Origin: Streptomyces griseocarneus
GTDB lineage: Bacteria > Actinomycetota > Actinomycetes > Streptomycetales > Streptomycetaceae
Length of the DNA: 64,000 nucleotides
Assembly (NCBI RefSeq): GCF_014655595.1
Contig: NZ_BNBL01000001.1
Coordinates: forward strand, 1,156,310 to 1,220,309
Reading direction: 5' to 3'
Shown: piece by piece, positions 1 through 9,030 of the stretch
Numbering within the stretch: the stretch's first letter is position 1
Layout: each line of letters opens with the position of its first letter
Made by a program: the position numbers and the translations under genes
The notes under the pieces: model-generated
What the model was told of the DNA's origin: nothing
Seen by the model: only the letters and a program-made list of their open reading frames with translations
Database searches by the model: none

Positions 1-1
1 G

Positions 2-508
2 GAGGCCCGCGAGACGGCGACGTTCGTCGATGCGGCCGACGACTTTCGGCAGCAGATGGAAGACGTGGCTCCCGGCGACGGTGGACCGGTCATCGACCGG
101 CTGGATCCGCGCGAGGAGTTCAAGGGCATCATGAGTACGAAGAAGAGCAACGGCTGCCTGATCAGCGTCGTCGTCGGCCTGGTGATTCTGGGGTTGCTGG
201 CCGTGGCGGCCGTCTTCGGGATAGGGGCGATAATCGACGAGGCCGACAAGGCCATGATCGACCCGAGTGTCTACGAGTCGGTCAAGGTCGGCGAGCCCGA
301 GCGGCAGGTGCGCGAGAAGCTGCCCCCCGGCAAGTCCTTCCTCACCTCCGACCTCAAGGACAAGCTGCCCGCCGATCCGGCCGGCACGAGCTGCCTCTCC
401 CTGCTGTCGACCGACACCTCACGGGGGCTGATGACGGACACGGTTTACCGCTTCTGCTTCAAGGACGGGAAACTGTCCGAGAAGCGCGAGTTCCACGTCA
501 AGAGCTAG
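2..508 (+). CDS. Membrane-anchored hypothetical protein, 5' end outside the window
   Basis: The frame is open from the first complete codon of the window, so the gene probably begins upstream. Internal ATGs at 56 and 131 are alternative starts; the one at 131 begins an MSTKKSNGCL segment with a weak GAGGAG 12 bases before it. Residues 50-71 or so form one strongly hydrophobic helix (VVVGLVILGLLAVAAVFGIG). It is followed by about 100 soluble residues with two cysteines (SCLSL and RFCF) that could form a disulphide outside the membrane. I do not recognise the family. It ends 36 bases before the response regulator and may belong to the same operon. Confidence 0.55.
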   Translation, partial: EARETATFVDAADDFRQQMEDVAPGDGGPVIDRLDPREEFKGIMSTKKSNGCLISVVVGLVILGLLAVAAVFGIGAIIDEADKAMIDPSVYESVKVGEPERQVREKLPPGKSFLTSDLKDKLPADPAGTSCLSLLSTDTSRGLMTDTVYRFCFKDGKLSEKREFHVKS

Positions 509-544
509 CGCGCCGCACAGCGACCCCGAGCAGGAGTACAGCAG

Positions 545-1198
545 GTGATCCGTGTCCTCATCGCCGACGACGAGCCACTCATCAGGGCGGGCATCAAAAT
601 GATCCTCACCTCGGCCGACGACATCGAGGTGGTGGCCGAGGCGGCGAACGGACGCGAGGCGGTCGAGCTGGCCCGGCGGCACCGGGCGGACGTGGCGCTG
701 CTCGACATCCGGATGCCGGTCATGGACGGCCTCACGGCGCTCGGCGAGCTCGGCCGCACGGTGCCGGGCACGCGGGCGCTGATCCTGACCACGTTCGGCG
801 AGCGCGACAACGTCCTGCGGGCCCTGCAGCAGGGCGGAGCGGGCTTCCTGCTCAAGGACTCCGCCCCCGGCGAGCTGATCGGGGCGGTCCGGGCGGCAGC
901 GGCGGGCGACGCCTATCTCTCGCCCGCCGCCACCCGCCACGTGGTCGACTCGCTGGCCGGTGGGGCCGCCGCCACCCGGGCCGAGGAGGCCCGGCAGCGG
1001 GTGGCCGTGCTCGGCGACCGCGAACGCGAGGTGCTGGCCCTGCTGGGCGAGGGGCTCTCCAACGCCGACGCGGGCCGGCGCCTCCACATGAGCGAGGCCA
1101 CGGTGAAGACCTATGTGAGTCGGATCCTCGCCAAGCTCGCCTGCGACAACCGCGTGCAGGCCGCCTTGCTGGCGCGGGACGCGGGACTGGGGGCGTGA
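545..1198 (+). CDS. NarL/FixJ-family response regulator
   Basis: This is a two-component response regulator of 217 residues, the usual size. The receiver domain spans residues 3-120, with the acidic pair D8-D9, the phosphorylatable Asp54 (LLDIRMPVMDG), the LTTF switch region and the LLKD lysine. A LuxR-type helix-turn-helix follows at about 152-210 (LGDREREVLALLGEG ... SEATVKTYVSRIL). GTG at 545 is chosen because AGGAG lies 8 bases upstream. No histidine kinase is visible; the cognate kinase is probably just upstream of the window. Its targets cannot be told from sequence. Confidence 0.93.
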   Translation: MIRVLIADDEPLIRAGIKMILTSADDIEVVAEAANGREAVELARRHRADVALLDIRMPVMDGLTALGELGRTVPGTRALILTTFGERDNVLRALQQGGAGFLLKDSAPGELIGAVRAAAAGDAYLSPAATRHVVDSLAGGAAATRAEEARQRVAVLGDREREVLALLGEGLSNADAGRRLHMSEATVKTYVSRILAKLACDNRVQAALLARDAGLGA

Positions 1199-1239
1199 GG
1201 CCGCCGGACCGAAGAAAGTAAGGTTTCAGGCCACCTTCA

Positions 1240-1256
1240 CCTGACATGTGTTCAGG
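1240..1256. promoter_or_regulatory. Short inverted repeat upstream of the LuxC/LuxE operon
   Basis: CCTGACATGTGTTCAGG has 5-base arms (CCTGA/TCAGG). A further TCAGG copy lies about 15 bases upstream. It sits in the 270-base gap before the operon start at 1469 and is the only symmetric element I see there. It could be an operator or chance; the arms are short. Confidence 0.2.
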
Positions 1257-1468
1257 GAATCTGGGTTTTTGCGATATCTTTTTCGGCGTTCCCTCGTGAC
1301 GGAGCGTCGGACGCGACGCCGGAGCGACGTCGGGAGCGCGTTGCACGCGCTGAAGCGCCTCCCGCGGAACACCTCGCACAGGCACGTGGCGGGCGAACCT
1401 CTCCCCGCCACGCATCGCCGTGCCGCAAAGACTCCAGCCCTGTTCCGCATCACCTAGGCAAAGGCCGC

Positions 1469-2740
1469 ATGTCCGTTCATCCGCTATCGGACCTCATACG
1501 TTTCACCCGCCATAACTCACCCTTTTACTCGGCCCTCTACGCGCACCTGCCGGCCGACGTGAACCGCCTCACTGATCTCCCCGTCGTCGACCAGAACGCC
1601 TTCTGGGAGGCCAACACCCTCCAGGGCAACAGCGTGCTGACCGCCCCGCTCGGTGAGGCGGTCGTCTACAAGACGGGCGGCACCACCGGCGCACCGAAGT
1701 TCTCCTGCTTCACCCGCGAGGAGTGGCGGGAGTTCGTCACCGCCTTCGGCCAGGGCCTCGTCGAGGCCGGCCTGCGCCCCGGCCACCGGGTGGCGGACCT
1801 CTTCTACGCCGGCGAGCTCTACGCCAGCTTCCTCTTCATCCTCGACTCCCTCGCGCACGCCCCCGTCGACAACGTCCGCCTGCCCATCGGCGGTGCGGCC
1901 CCCCTGGAGACCACCGTCCCCACGCTCGAGGACTTCGCCGCGCAGGTCGTGGCGGGCACCCCGACCACCCTGTGCCGGCTCGCCGAGCACGTGGTCGCGA
2001 CGGGCCGTCAACTCCCCTCCGTGGAGCTGCTGTTCTTCGGCGGCGAGGCACTCTTCGACGACCAGCGACGGCTGCTCGCCGCCGCCTTCCCCCACGCCGA
2101 GCCACGCTCCCTCGGCTACGCCAGCGTCGACGCCGGCCTCCTCGGCCGCCCCGTGCCCGGCCCCGACCCCCGGGTGCACCGCGCCTTCTCCCCGCACACC
2201 GTCGTCGAGATCCTCGACGAGACCACCGGCGAGCCCATCCAGGAGGAGGGCCGCCCCGGACGCGTCGTGGTGACCCAGCTCTTCCGCAGGCTCATGCCCG
2301 TCATCCGCTACCCCGCCGGCGACCGCGCGGAGTGGACCGACCACGCCGCCGGGCACTTCCGCATCCTCGGCCGCGCCGAGGAAGGCGTACGGGTCGGGCC
2401 CGTCTCGCTGTACTCGCAGGACGCGCTCGCCGCCGTCGCCGCGGCGGACACCGACGGCCGCGTCATGGGCACCCAGCTGGTGGTACGCCGCTACGAGGGC
2501 CGCGACCAGCTCGTGCTGCGCCTGGCCACCGCCCCCGGCGACGACGACCCCGCCGGGCTCGAGGTGCTCGCCAAGGCCGTCGTCGCCGAGCTGAACGCCG
2601 CCCGTCCGCTGTACCCCGACAGCATCGACGCCGGCTACGTCCACCCCATGGCCGTCGAGTGGGCACGCCACAGCGACCTCGTCGTCAACCCCCGCTCCGG
2701 CAAGCTCGTACGCGTCATCGACGAGAGGCCGACCGCATGA
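1469..2740 (+). CDS. PaaK-like AMP-forming ligase (first gene of the Lux-type operon)
   Basis: This 423-residue protein belongs to the adenylate-forming superfamily, in the phenylacetate-CoA ligase/LuxE-like branch. The phosphate-binding loop YKTGGTTGAPK lies near residue 70, followed by FFGGEALF near 193, a YASVDAG segment and the late RYPAGDRAEW motif. Members activate a carboxylic acid as acyl-AMP and pass it to CoA, a protein thiol or an amine; the substrate here is unknown. The ribosome binding site is weak (AAAGG). The gene overlaps the following MFS gene by ATGA, so it is translationally coupled to it. It is the first of three adenylation domains in one operon. Confidence 0.8.
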   Translation: MSVHPLSDLIRFTRHNSPFYSALYAHLPADVNRLTDLPVVDQNAFWEANTLQGNSVLTAPLGEAVVYKTGGTTGAPKFSCFTREEWREFVTAFGQGLVEAGLRPGHRVADLFYAGELYASFLFILDSLAHAPVDNVRLPIGGAAPLETTVPTLEDFAAQVVAGTPTTLCRLAEHVVATGRQLPSVELLFFGGEALFDDQRRLLAAAFPHAEPRSLGYASVDAGLLGRPVPGPDPRVHRAFSPHTVVEILDETTGEPIQEEGRPGRVVVTQLFRRLMPVIRYPAGDRAEWTDHAAGHFRILGRAEEGVRVGPVSLYSQDALAAVAAADTDGRVMGTQLVVRRYEGRDQLVLRLATAPGDDDPAGLEVLAKAVVAELNAARPLYPDSIDAGYVHPMAVEWARHSDLVVNPRSGKLVRVIDERPTA

Positions 2741-4038
2741 CCGCCTCCCTCCCGGCGGCCTCCGAAGGCCGCCGCCTGCCCCTCGTCCTGCGCAACCGGG
2801 CGTTCGGAACCGTATGGCTGGGCCAGGTCCTGACCCAGGCCGCGGTGCGGATGTTCCAGGTCGGCATCTCCTGGTGGCTGGTCGCCTACGCCGTCGGCGG
2901 CGGCCGGGGCCTCGCCTCGGGCCTGTTCATGGCCGTCAGCACGCTGCCCGCCGTGGCGCTGGCGCCCGTCGTCGCCCGCACCGTCGCCCGCTTCGCCCCC
3001 CGCTCCGTGCTGCGCGCCGCCGCCGGCGCGGCGGGCGCGGTCGCGGCGGCGCTGGCCGCCTGGGCCTGCGCGAGCGGGCTGCCGCTCGCCGCCGCGTACG
3101 CCGCGACGCTCGCCCTCGCCGCCTGCCAGGCCTTCTTCGACCCCTGCCTGACCACCTCGGTGCCCGAACTCGTCGACGACGAGGACATCGAGGCCGCCAC
3201 CGGCTTCGAGCTGTCCACCCAGTCGCTGGCGAGCCTGGGCGGGGCCCTGCTCGGCGCCCTGATCGTCGACCGGGCCGGCGTCGCGGGCCTCGCCGTCGGC
3301 TGCGCCTGCGCCTACGTCACGGCCGCGGTGCTCATCGCGACCGTCCGCTTCCGCCCGGCCGCACCCGCCACGCCCGACGGCGAGACGGAGGCCGCCCCGG
3401 CGCGCCGGACGCTGCGCCGGATCCTCGCCGGCCTGCCCCAGGTCCGCAGGATCCTGCTCTGCTTCACCGCCGCCAACCTCTTCACCACCGCCGTCTTCGT
3501 CGTCATCCCGCTCTACACCAAGTCCGTCCTCGACGACGGCGGTTCCACCGTCGCCCTGCTCGAGGCCTCGCTGGGCGCCGGCACGCTGATCGGCTCCTTC
3601 ACCGGCGCCCGGGTGCCCGGCCGCCCCACCGCCCTCGGCGCCTGCCTCCTGGGCGTCATGGCCGCCGCGTTCGCCGTCCCCGGCCTCGTCGCCGGACGGT
3701 TCGTCATGGCGGGCTGCCTGGTGGCCGCCGGCTGGTGCGTGGGCGTGATCGGGGTGCGGTTCGTGGCGCTGTTCCAGCGGCTCGTGCCCGCCGCCGACAA
3801 GCCCGGCTTCTTCGCGGTGATGCAAGCCGTGCTGGGCGCGACGTTCCCCCTCGCCTCGCTGCTCTTCGGCCTGCTGGGCGACCACCTCTCCGTGCGCGTC
3901 CTGTGCCTGATCCAGGCCGCCGGCCTGGTCCCGGCCGCCGTCGCGCTGGCCCTGCTGCGCGACGGCACCCCGCGGGAAGAGCCCGTCGGCGCCGGTGACC
4001 GGACGCCGGAGCCCGTGAGCGCGGGAGGCCGGGGATGA
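2737..4038 (+). CDS. MFS transporter, probable exporter of the operon product
   Basis: This 433-residue membrane protein has about 12 hydrophobic segments and the general look of an enterobactin-exporter or macrolide-efflux type MFS (opening LRNRAFGTVWLGQVLTQ). It starts inside the stop of the upstream ligase (ATGA) and ends inside the start of the next gene (ATGA), which ties it to the biosynthetic genes. The obvious inference is export of, or self-protection from, the product made by the flanking ligase and reductase genes. No specificity can be read from sequence. Confidence 0.85.
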   Translation: MTASLPAASEGRRLPLVLRNRAFGTVWLGQVLTQAAVRMFQVGISWWLVAYAVGGGRGLASGLFMAVSTLPAVALAPVVARTVARFAPRSVLRAAAGAAGAVAAALAAWACASGLPLAAAYAATLALAACQAFFDPCLTTSVPELVDDEDIEAATGFELSTQSLASLGGALLGALIVDRAGVAGLAVGCACAYVTAAVLIATVRFRPAAPATPDGETEAAPARRTLRRILAGLPQVRRILLCFTAANLFTTAVFVVIPLYTKSVLDDGGSTVALLEASLGAGTLIGSFTGARVPGRPTALGACLLGVMAAAFAVPGLVAGRFVMAGCLVAAGWCVGVIGVRFVALFQRLVPAADKPGFFAVMQAVLGATFPLASLLFGLLGDHLSVRVLCLIQAAGLVPAAVALALLRDGTPREEPVGAGDRTPEPVSAGGRG

Positions 4039-5177
4039 CCACCGTCATCGACGCGGCGACTCCCGCCGACATCGCCGACCTGCGCCAGCTGTACTACGCC
4101 GTCTACGGCCCGCACTACCCCGTCGCGCTCGGCACCGACCCCGCCGAGATGTCCCGCCTCATCGCGGACCCGCACTCCCTCTGGCTCGTCGCCCGCTGCC
4201 CGCGCACCGGCGGCCTGGCCGGATCGGCGGCCATCCGCAGCGAGCCCGGCAGCCGCACCGGCAAGCTCGAGGGCCTCGCCGTCCACCCGGACCACCGGGC
4301 GGCCGGCCTGGCCGGGGCGCTGACCGAGGAGCTGTGCGCGCGGATGCTGGACACCGGGCGGCTGGACTCGGTGTACGCCACCGTCCGTACCGTCAGCGCC
4401 GGCCCGCAGCGCGTGGTCTCCCGCAACGGCTTCCGGCCGCTGGGCGTCCTGCCCAACGCCGTGGCCCTCAACAGCCGTGAGAGCCTCGCACTCTACGCGC
4501 GTCACTCCGCCGGGGTCCTGGACCGCCGCGTCCCCGTCCCCGAGGTGCCCGCCCCGCTCGCGCCCCTGCTGCGCACCGTCGAGCGCAACCTGGGCGTCAG
4601 CTACGCGGACACCGCCGTCACCGCCCCGCTGCCCACGCCGGCGAGCACGACGGCCGCGCGGCTGGAGATGATCGAGGCCCCCGGCTTCGTACGCCGCCGC
4701 TTCCACGACCGCTTCCCCGACAGCGACCGCTGGTTCTACCCGCTGCACACCCCCAACACCCTGCTGGTGGCCGACGACGACCGCTTCGAGGTGTACGCCT
4801 ACCTCAACCGCACCGGACGCTACTGCGCCCTGGTCGCCGCCCACCCCGGCCCGGCCGTCGCCGCCGACTGCCTGGAGGCGATCACCCGGACCCTCACCCG
4901 GGCCGGCGCCGGCTACGTCGAGGCGCTGCTGCCGCTCTCCGAGCACGGAATGCTCTCGGCCTTCCTGGCCCAGGGCTTCATCCCCAGCGCCCTCTACCCC
5001 GCGATGCGCCCGGAGGCCGACGGCGACCGCTTCCACGACTACGTCGTGATGTCCCGCACCGCCGAGCAGATCGACTTCCGCGGCGTGGTCGTCGACGAAC
5101 CGCTCCAGCCGTACCTGGACGCCTATGTGTCGGCCTGGGCGTCGACCTACCTGCCCACACTCGAGGTTGCCCCATGA
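4035..5177 (+). CDS. GNAT-family acyltransferase, apparently two GNAT folds
   Basis: This is a 380-residue protein. The N-terminal half (about 1-150) has GNAT character, with LEGLAVHPDHRAAGLAGALTE forming beta-4 and the acyl-CoA pyrophosphate loop (R-x2-G-x-A type), then a VVSRNGFRPLG segment. Residues 200-360 look like a second, degenerate GNAT fold (YVEALLPLSEHGMLSAFLAQGF). Both ends overlap neighbours by ATGA. A role in N-acylating an amine substrate or product of the operon is plausible, as is accepting an acyl group from one of the ligases. The substrate is unknown. Confidence 0.75.
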   Translation: MTTVIDAATPADIADLRQLYYAVYGPHYPVALGTDPAEMSRLIADPHSLWLVARCPRTGGLAGSAAIRSEPGSRTGKLEGLAVHPDHRAAGLAGALTEELCARMLDTGRLDSVYATVRTVSAGPQRVVSRNGFRPLGVLPNAVALNSRESLALYARHSAGVLDRRVPVPEVPAPLAPLLRTVERNLGVSYADTAVTAPLPTPASTTAARLEMIEAPGFVRRRFHDRFPDSDRWFYPLHTPNTLLVADDDRFEVYAYLNRTGRYCALVAAHPGPAVAADCLEAITRTLTRAGAGYVEALLPLSEHGMLSAFLAQGFIPSALYPAMRPEADGDRFHDYVVMSRTAEQIDFRGVVVDEPLQPYLDAYVSAWASTYLPTLEVAP

Positions 5178-6331
5178 CCCCCGTCAATCCCCATCTCGCC
5201 CCGGTCGCCGTCCCCGACCCGGCCCTGCTGCCCCAGGTGCAGCGGCTGTGCGACCTGACCGACCCCTACGCCTCCGGCCCCGCCGAGGAGGAGCTGTTCG
5301 CCGCCGCCATGGCGGAGATCAACGCCTGGCACGCGGACCGGTCGCCCTTCTTCAGCGGCCTCCACGCGAGCGAGCGGGCGCGCACGCCCTACGACGCGCC
5401 GCTGGTGCACGCGAACTTCTTCAAGCGCCACGAGGTGCTGTCCATCCCCCGTGACGACGTCCACCTGCACCTGACCTCGTCCGGCACCACCGGACAGAAG
5501 TCGCAGATGTTCTTCGACGAGTGGACCATCCGCTCCGCCCAGCGCATGGTCGCCCGCATCTTCGACCGCAACGGCTGGATCACCCCCGACCAGCCGGTCA
5601 ACTACCTGCTCTACAGCTACGAGCCCGCCCGCGACCTCAAGCTGGGCACCGCCTTCACCGACAACTACCTCTGCGACTTCGCCCCCGCGCGGCACGTCGA
5701 GTACGCCCTGCGCGACACCGGCAACGGCCATGAGTTCGACCCCTTCGGCTGCGTCGCCGCCCTGCGCCGCTTCGCGGAGGACGACGCACCCGTCCGCATC
5801 CTGGGCTTCCCCGCCTTCCTGTGGTTCACCCTGGAGCGGATGCGCGCCATGGGCCTGCCGCCGCTGACCCTCCCCGAGGGCTCCCTGATCATCCTCGGCG
5901 GCGGCTGGAAGGGGCACACCGACCGGCAGATCGGCAAGCACGAGCTGTACGACCGCGTCACCGAACAGCTCGGCATCCCCTCCGAGCGGATCCGCGACAC
6001 CTTCGGCTCCGTCGAGCACTGCATCCCCTACATCGAGTGCTCGCACCACAACCTCCACGCACCCGTCTGGTCCCGCGTGTTCATCCGCTCCACGCGCACG
6101 CTGGAGCCCCTCGGGTACGGCGAACGGGGCTACCTGCACCTGGTGTCCCCCTACATCACGTCCGTACCGGCGCAGAGCGTCGTCATGGGCGACCTCGCCT
6201 CCCTGCACCCCGGCGAGGAGTGCGGCTGCGAACTGGACACCGACTGGTTCGTCATCCACGGCCGCGCCGGAGTGAGCCGCAACAAGAGCTGCGCGGTGGC
6301 CGCCGCCGAACTGATGAAGGGCATGTCGTGA
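5174..6331 (+). CDS. LuxE-like acyl-protein synthetase
   Basis: This 385-residue protein resembles LuxE, the fatty-acid activating subunit of the bioluminescence fatty acid reductase. LuxE forms acyl-AMP and transfers the acyl group to its own cysteine, then to LuxC. Visible motifs are the loop LTSSGTTGQKSQMFFD (about 97-112), IILGGGWKGH (about 237-246), DTFGSVEHCIPY near 275 and a cysteine-containing C-terminal tail (NKSCAVAAAEL), which in LuxE carries the acyl group. It overlaps the upstream gene by ATGA and the downstream LuxC-type gene by GTGA. No luxAB luciferase is present, so light emission is not implied. Confidence 0.85.
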   Translation: MTPVNPHLAPVAVPDPALLPQVQRLCDLTDPYASGPAEEELFAAAMAEINAWHADRSPFFSGLHASERARTPYDAPLVHANFFKRHEVLSIPRDDVHLHLTSSGTTGQKSQMFFDEWTIRSAQRMVARIFDRNGWITPDQPVNYLLYSYEPARDLKLGTAFTDNYLCDFAPARHVEYALRDTGNGHEFDPFGCVAALRRFAEDDAPVRILGFPAFLWFTLERMRAMGLPPLTLPEGSLIILGGGWKGHTDRQIGKHELYDRVTEQLGIPSERIRDTFGSVEHCIPYIECSHHNLHAPVWSRVFIRSTRTLEPLGYGERGYLHLVSPYITSVPAQSVVMGDLASLHPGEECGCELDTDWFVIHGRAGVSRNKSCAVAAAELMKGMS

Positions 6332-8841
6332 CGAACGGGACCACCCACCACCAGCACTACTGGCAGGGCGCCTTCATCGACGACGAGGAGGCGGGACGGC
6401 GCCTGGCCGGCCTGCCCGCCGCCGTCGGGGCCGCCCTGGCCAGGCCCCTGGAGACCGAGACCCTCCTGGCCGCCTGCGACAAGCTGGCCACCGCCCTCCT
6501 CGACCCCGCCCACCCCACGCACGCCCGCCTGGCCGGGCACCTGGCGCCGGGCGAGGACGCGAGCGTGCTCGCCGAGCTCGGCGCCTTCCTCGGCCGCCGG
6601 GAACTGACCCGCAAGCTCCGCCGCGAGCTCGGCGGCAGTGCCCCGCAGCGGCTCGGCCGCCCCGACGCCCGGGAGACCGTCTACGAGGCCTGGGCCCCGG
6701 TCGGCCTCGTCGCCCACATCGCCCCCGGCAACGCCGCCACCGTCGCCCCCCTCAGCCTCGTCGAGGGACTGCTCGCCGGCAACGTCAACATCCTCAAGAC
6801 CAGCGGCTCCGACACGCTCCTGGCCCAGCACCTGCTCGCCGAGCTGGCCGCGCTCGACGAGAGCGGGGCCATCGCCGAGCGCGTCATCGTGCTGCGCTTC
6901 TCCTCCTCGCGGCAGGAGTGGCTGCGGCTGATGTGCGCCCCGGCCGACGCCGTCGCCGTCTGGGGCGGCGAGGCCGCCGTCGAGGGCGTCGCCGCCCATG
7001 TGCCGGCCGGCTGCCGCCTGGTGGAGTGGGGACACAAGATCTCCTTCGCCTACCTCACGCGCGACGCCTGGCAGGACGCGGAGGTCCTCGGCGCCCTCGC
7101 GGCCGACGTGTGCCTGTACGAGCAGCAGGCCTGCTCCAGCCCCCAGGTGGTCTACCTCGACACCGAGGACGCCGGCGAGGTCTTCGCCTTCGCCGAGCGC
7201 TTCGCGGCCGTCCTGGCCGCCATGCCCCCCGCCGAACCGCCCGCGGACGGCCCCGACCCCGCCGAGGAGGCCGAACTCACCACCACCGAACTCATCGCCC
7301 GCCTGGAGGAACACCTCGGCCTCACCCGCGTCCTCAGCGCGCCCGACGGCTCCTGGCGCGTCATGGCCGACACCCGGCCCGCCCTCACCGCCTCCCCGCT
7401 GCACCGCAGCGTGTGGGTCAAGCCGCTGCCCCGCACGAACGTCCTGAGCACCCTGCGCCCCATGCGCCGCTACCTGCAGACCGCGGGCATCGCCGGCAGC
7501 CGCACCGACATCGCCGAGCTCGCCCGGCTGACCCTGGCCGCGGGCGCCACCCGCGTCACCCCGGTCGGCGCCATGCAGAGCGGCTACTCCGGCGAACCGC
7601 ACGACGGCGTCTACGCCCTGCAGCGCTACAGCCGCCGCGTCGCCGTCCAGGCCGACGAGCGCTTCGCCACCACCGCGTGCCTCGACGACCTGGCGCGCCC
7701 GGTGGAGTTCCCCCCGCCGAGCGGCCCCCTGCTGGACAAGGCCGCCGTCCAGGAACTCAACCGCGACGTCGACCGCCGCGACGCCGAGCTGTACTTCCGC
7801 AGCGGCGGCAGCACCGGCACGCCCGCCCTCTCCCTGTTCACCTACGACGACTACGACACCCAGATGCACGCCGCCGCCCGCGGCCTGCTCGCCGCGGGCT
7901 ACGACCCCGCGCGCGACCGCACCGCCAACCTCTTCTACTGCGGCGGCATGTACGGCGGCTTCATCAGCTTCTTCTCCATCCTGGAGCGGCTGGGCGGGGT
8001 CCAGATGCCGATCGCCGCGAGCACCGACCACCGGGCCACGGCCGAGGCGATCGTCGCCCACGAGGCCGACACCCTCTTCGGCATGCCCTCCTACCTGTGG
8101 CAGCTCCTGCACGAGGAGGGCGAGCGACTGCGCTCGTACGGCGGCATCCGCAAGATCTTCTACGGCGGCGAGCACTTCACCGCCGAACAGCGCCGCACCC
8201 TCGCCGAGACCTTCGGCATCGAGACCATCCGCTCGATCACCTACGGCAGCACGGACCTGGGCCCGCTGGGCTACCAGTGCGACCGGAGCACCGGCGGCGT
8301 CCACCACCTGCACGCCGACCTGCACACCCTCGAGATCCTCGAGACCGACGCCGACCGCCCCGTGGCCCCCGGTGAGACGGGCCGCCTGGTCTTCACCACC
8401 CACGCCCGGCGCGGCCAGAACCTGGGCCGCTACGTGATCGGCGACCTCGGCCGCGCCCTTCCCGGCCGCTGCCCCTGCGGCAGCCACGCCCCGCGCTTCG
8501 AACTGCTGGGCAGGCTCGGCGACGTGATGCGCGTGGCCACGTACTTCCTCAACTACCGGCGCTTCGTCGCCATCGCCGAGGAGGACCGCGGCTACGCCGG
8601 CGAACTCCAGGTCCTCCTCACCGACGCGGGCCCGCGCGAACGGCTCACCGTCCGCGTCGAGCACACCCCGACGGCGGCCCCGGACGACCTCCGCACCGCC
8701 TTCCTGGCCGGCTACCCCGAACTGCGCTCGGCCGTCGAGGAGCGCCTGCTCGACCTCGTGGTCGAGACGGCGGACCCCGCCGGATTCGACCGCACGGCCT
8801 CCAGCGGAAAGCTGCGGGCGGTGGTGGACGACCGGCGGTAG
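6328..8841 (+). CDS. LuxC-type acyl reductase fused to a PaaK-like ligase
   Basis: This 837-residue protein has two parts. Residues about 1-450 resemble LuxC, the NADPH-dependent acyl reductase with an aldehyde-dehydrogenase-like fold. They include APGNAATVAPLS (133-144), the conserved GNVNILKTS segment and the probable catalytic Cys269 in EQQACSSPQ. Residues about 465-837 are an adenylate-forming domain with RSGGSTGTP near 490, FYGGEHF, SITYGSTDLG and a C-terminal SSGKLR lysine. The GTG start at 6328 sits inside the LuxE stop; the same frame stays open upstream only as overlap. Expected chemistry is activation of an acid, transfer as thioester and reduction to aldehyde. The fused second ligase is unusual compared with free-standing LuxC of about 480 residues. 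Confidence 0.85.
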   Translation: MTNGTTHHQHYWQGAFIDDEEAGRRLAGLPAAVGAALARPLETETLLAACDKLATALLDPAHPTHARLAGHLAPGEDASVLAELGAFLGRRELTRKLRRELGGSAPQRLGRPDARETVYEAWAPVGLVAHIAPGNAATVAPLSLVEGLLAGNVNILKTSGSDTLLAQHLLAELAALDESGAIAERVIVLRFSSSRQEWLRLMCAPADAVAVWGGEAAVEGVAAHVPAGCRLVEWGHKISFAYLTRDAWQDAEVLGALAADVCLYEQQACSSPQVVYLDTEDAGEVFAFAERFAAVLAAMPPAEPPADGPDPAEEAELTTTELIARLEEHLGLTRVLSAPDGSWRVMADTRPALTASPLHRSVWVKPLPRTNVLSTLRPMRRYLQTAGIAGSRTDIAELARLTLAAGATRVTPVGAMQSGYSGEPHDGVYALQRYSRRVAVQADERFATTACLDDLARPVEFPPPSGPLLDKAAVQELNRDVDRRDAELYFRSGGSTGTPALSLFTYDDYDTQMHAAARGLLAAGYDPARDRTANLFYCGGMYGGFISFFSILERLGGVQMPIAASTDHRATAEAIVAHEADTLFGMPSYLWQLLHEEGERLRSYGGIRKIFYGGEHFTAEQRRTLAETFGIETIRSITYGSTDLGPLGYQCDRSTGGVHHLHADLHTLEILETDADRPVAPGETGRLVFTTHARRGQNLGRYVIGDLGRALPGRCPCGSHAPRFELLGRLGDVMRVATYFLNYRRFVAIAEEDRGYAGELQVLLTDAGPRERLTVRVEHTPTAAPDDLRTAFLAGYPELRSAVEERLLDLVVETADPAGFDRTASSGKLRAVVDDRR

Positions 8842-8862
8842 CCCGGTCCGTACGAGCGGAAC

Positions 8863-8889
8863 GCCGGCCGGTCCCCGTGGCCGGCCGGC
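8863..8889 (+). terminator. Hairpin after the Lux-type operon
   Basis: A perfect 9-base inverted repeat (GCCGGCCGG ... CCGGCCGGC) with a 9-base loop lies 21 bases after the last stop codon of the operon. There is no T-run, as is usual in high-GC actinobacteria. It probably ends transcription before the kdpD gene. Confidence 0.55.
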
Positions 8890-9030
8890 ACCGGGCCGCG
8901 CCGCAGTCAGAATCGCGTCAACGTACCGGCCCGGCCTGCCGCTTCCCGCCCCGGCGACCTGACGATGGGTCATGAGCCCACGGGCCGCCGGGCGGCACGC
9001 CGCCGCCCCTCGAGACGAAGGAGCGGCACC

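Noticed and set aside
1248..1457. 69-codon frame before the Lux-type operon
   Set aside because: No ribosome site or domain; composition matches non-coding leader.
1723..4038. 771-residue open frame covering the first ligase and the MFS gene
   Set aside because: Only the part from ATG 2737 is protein-like; the upstream 338 codons are arginine/proline-rich shadow of the ligase.
5174..8841. Bioluminescence operon
   Set aside because: LuxC- and LuxE-like genes are present, but no luxA/luxB luciferase genes and no flavin reductase are found nearby.
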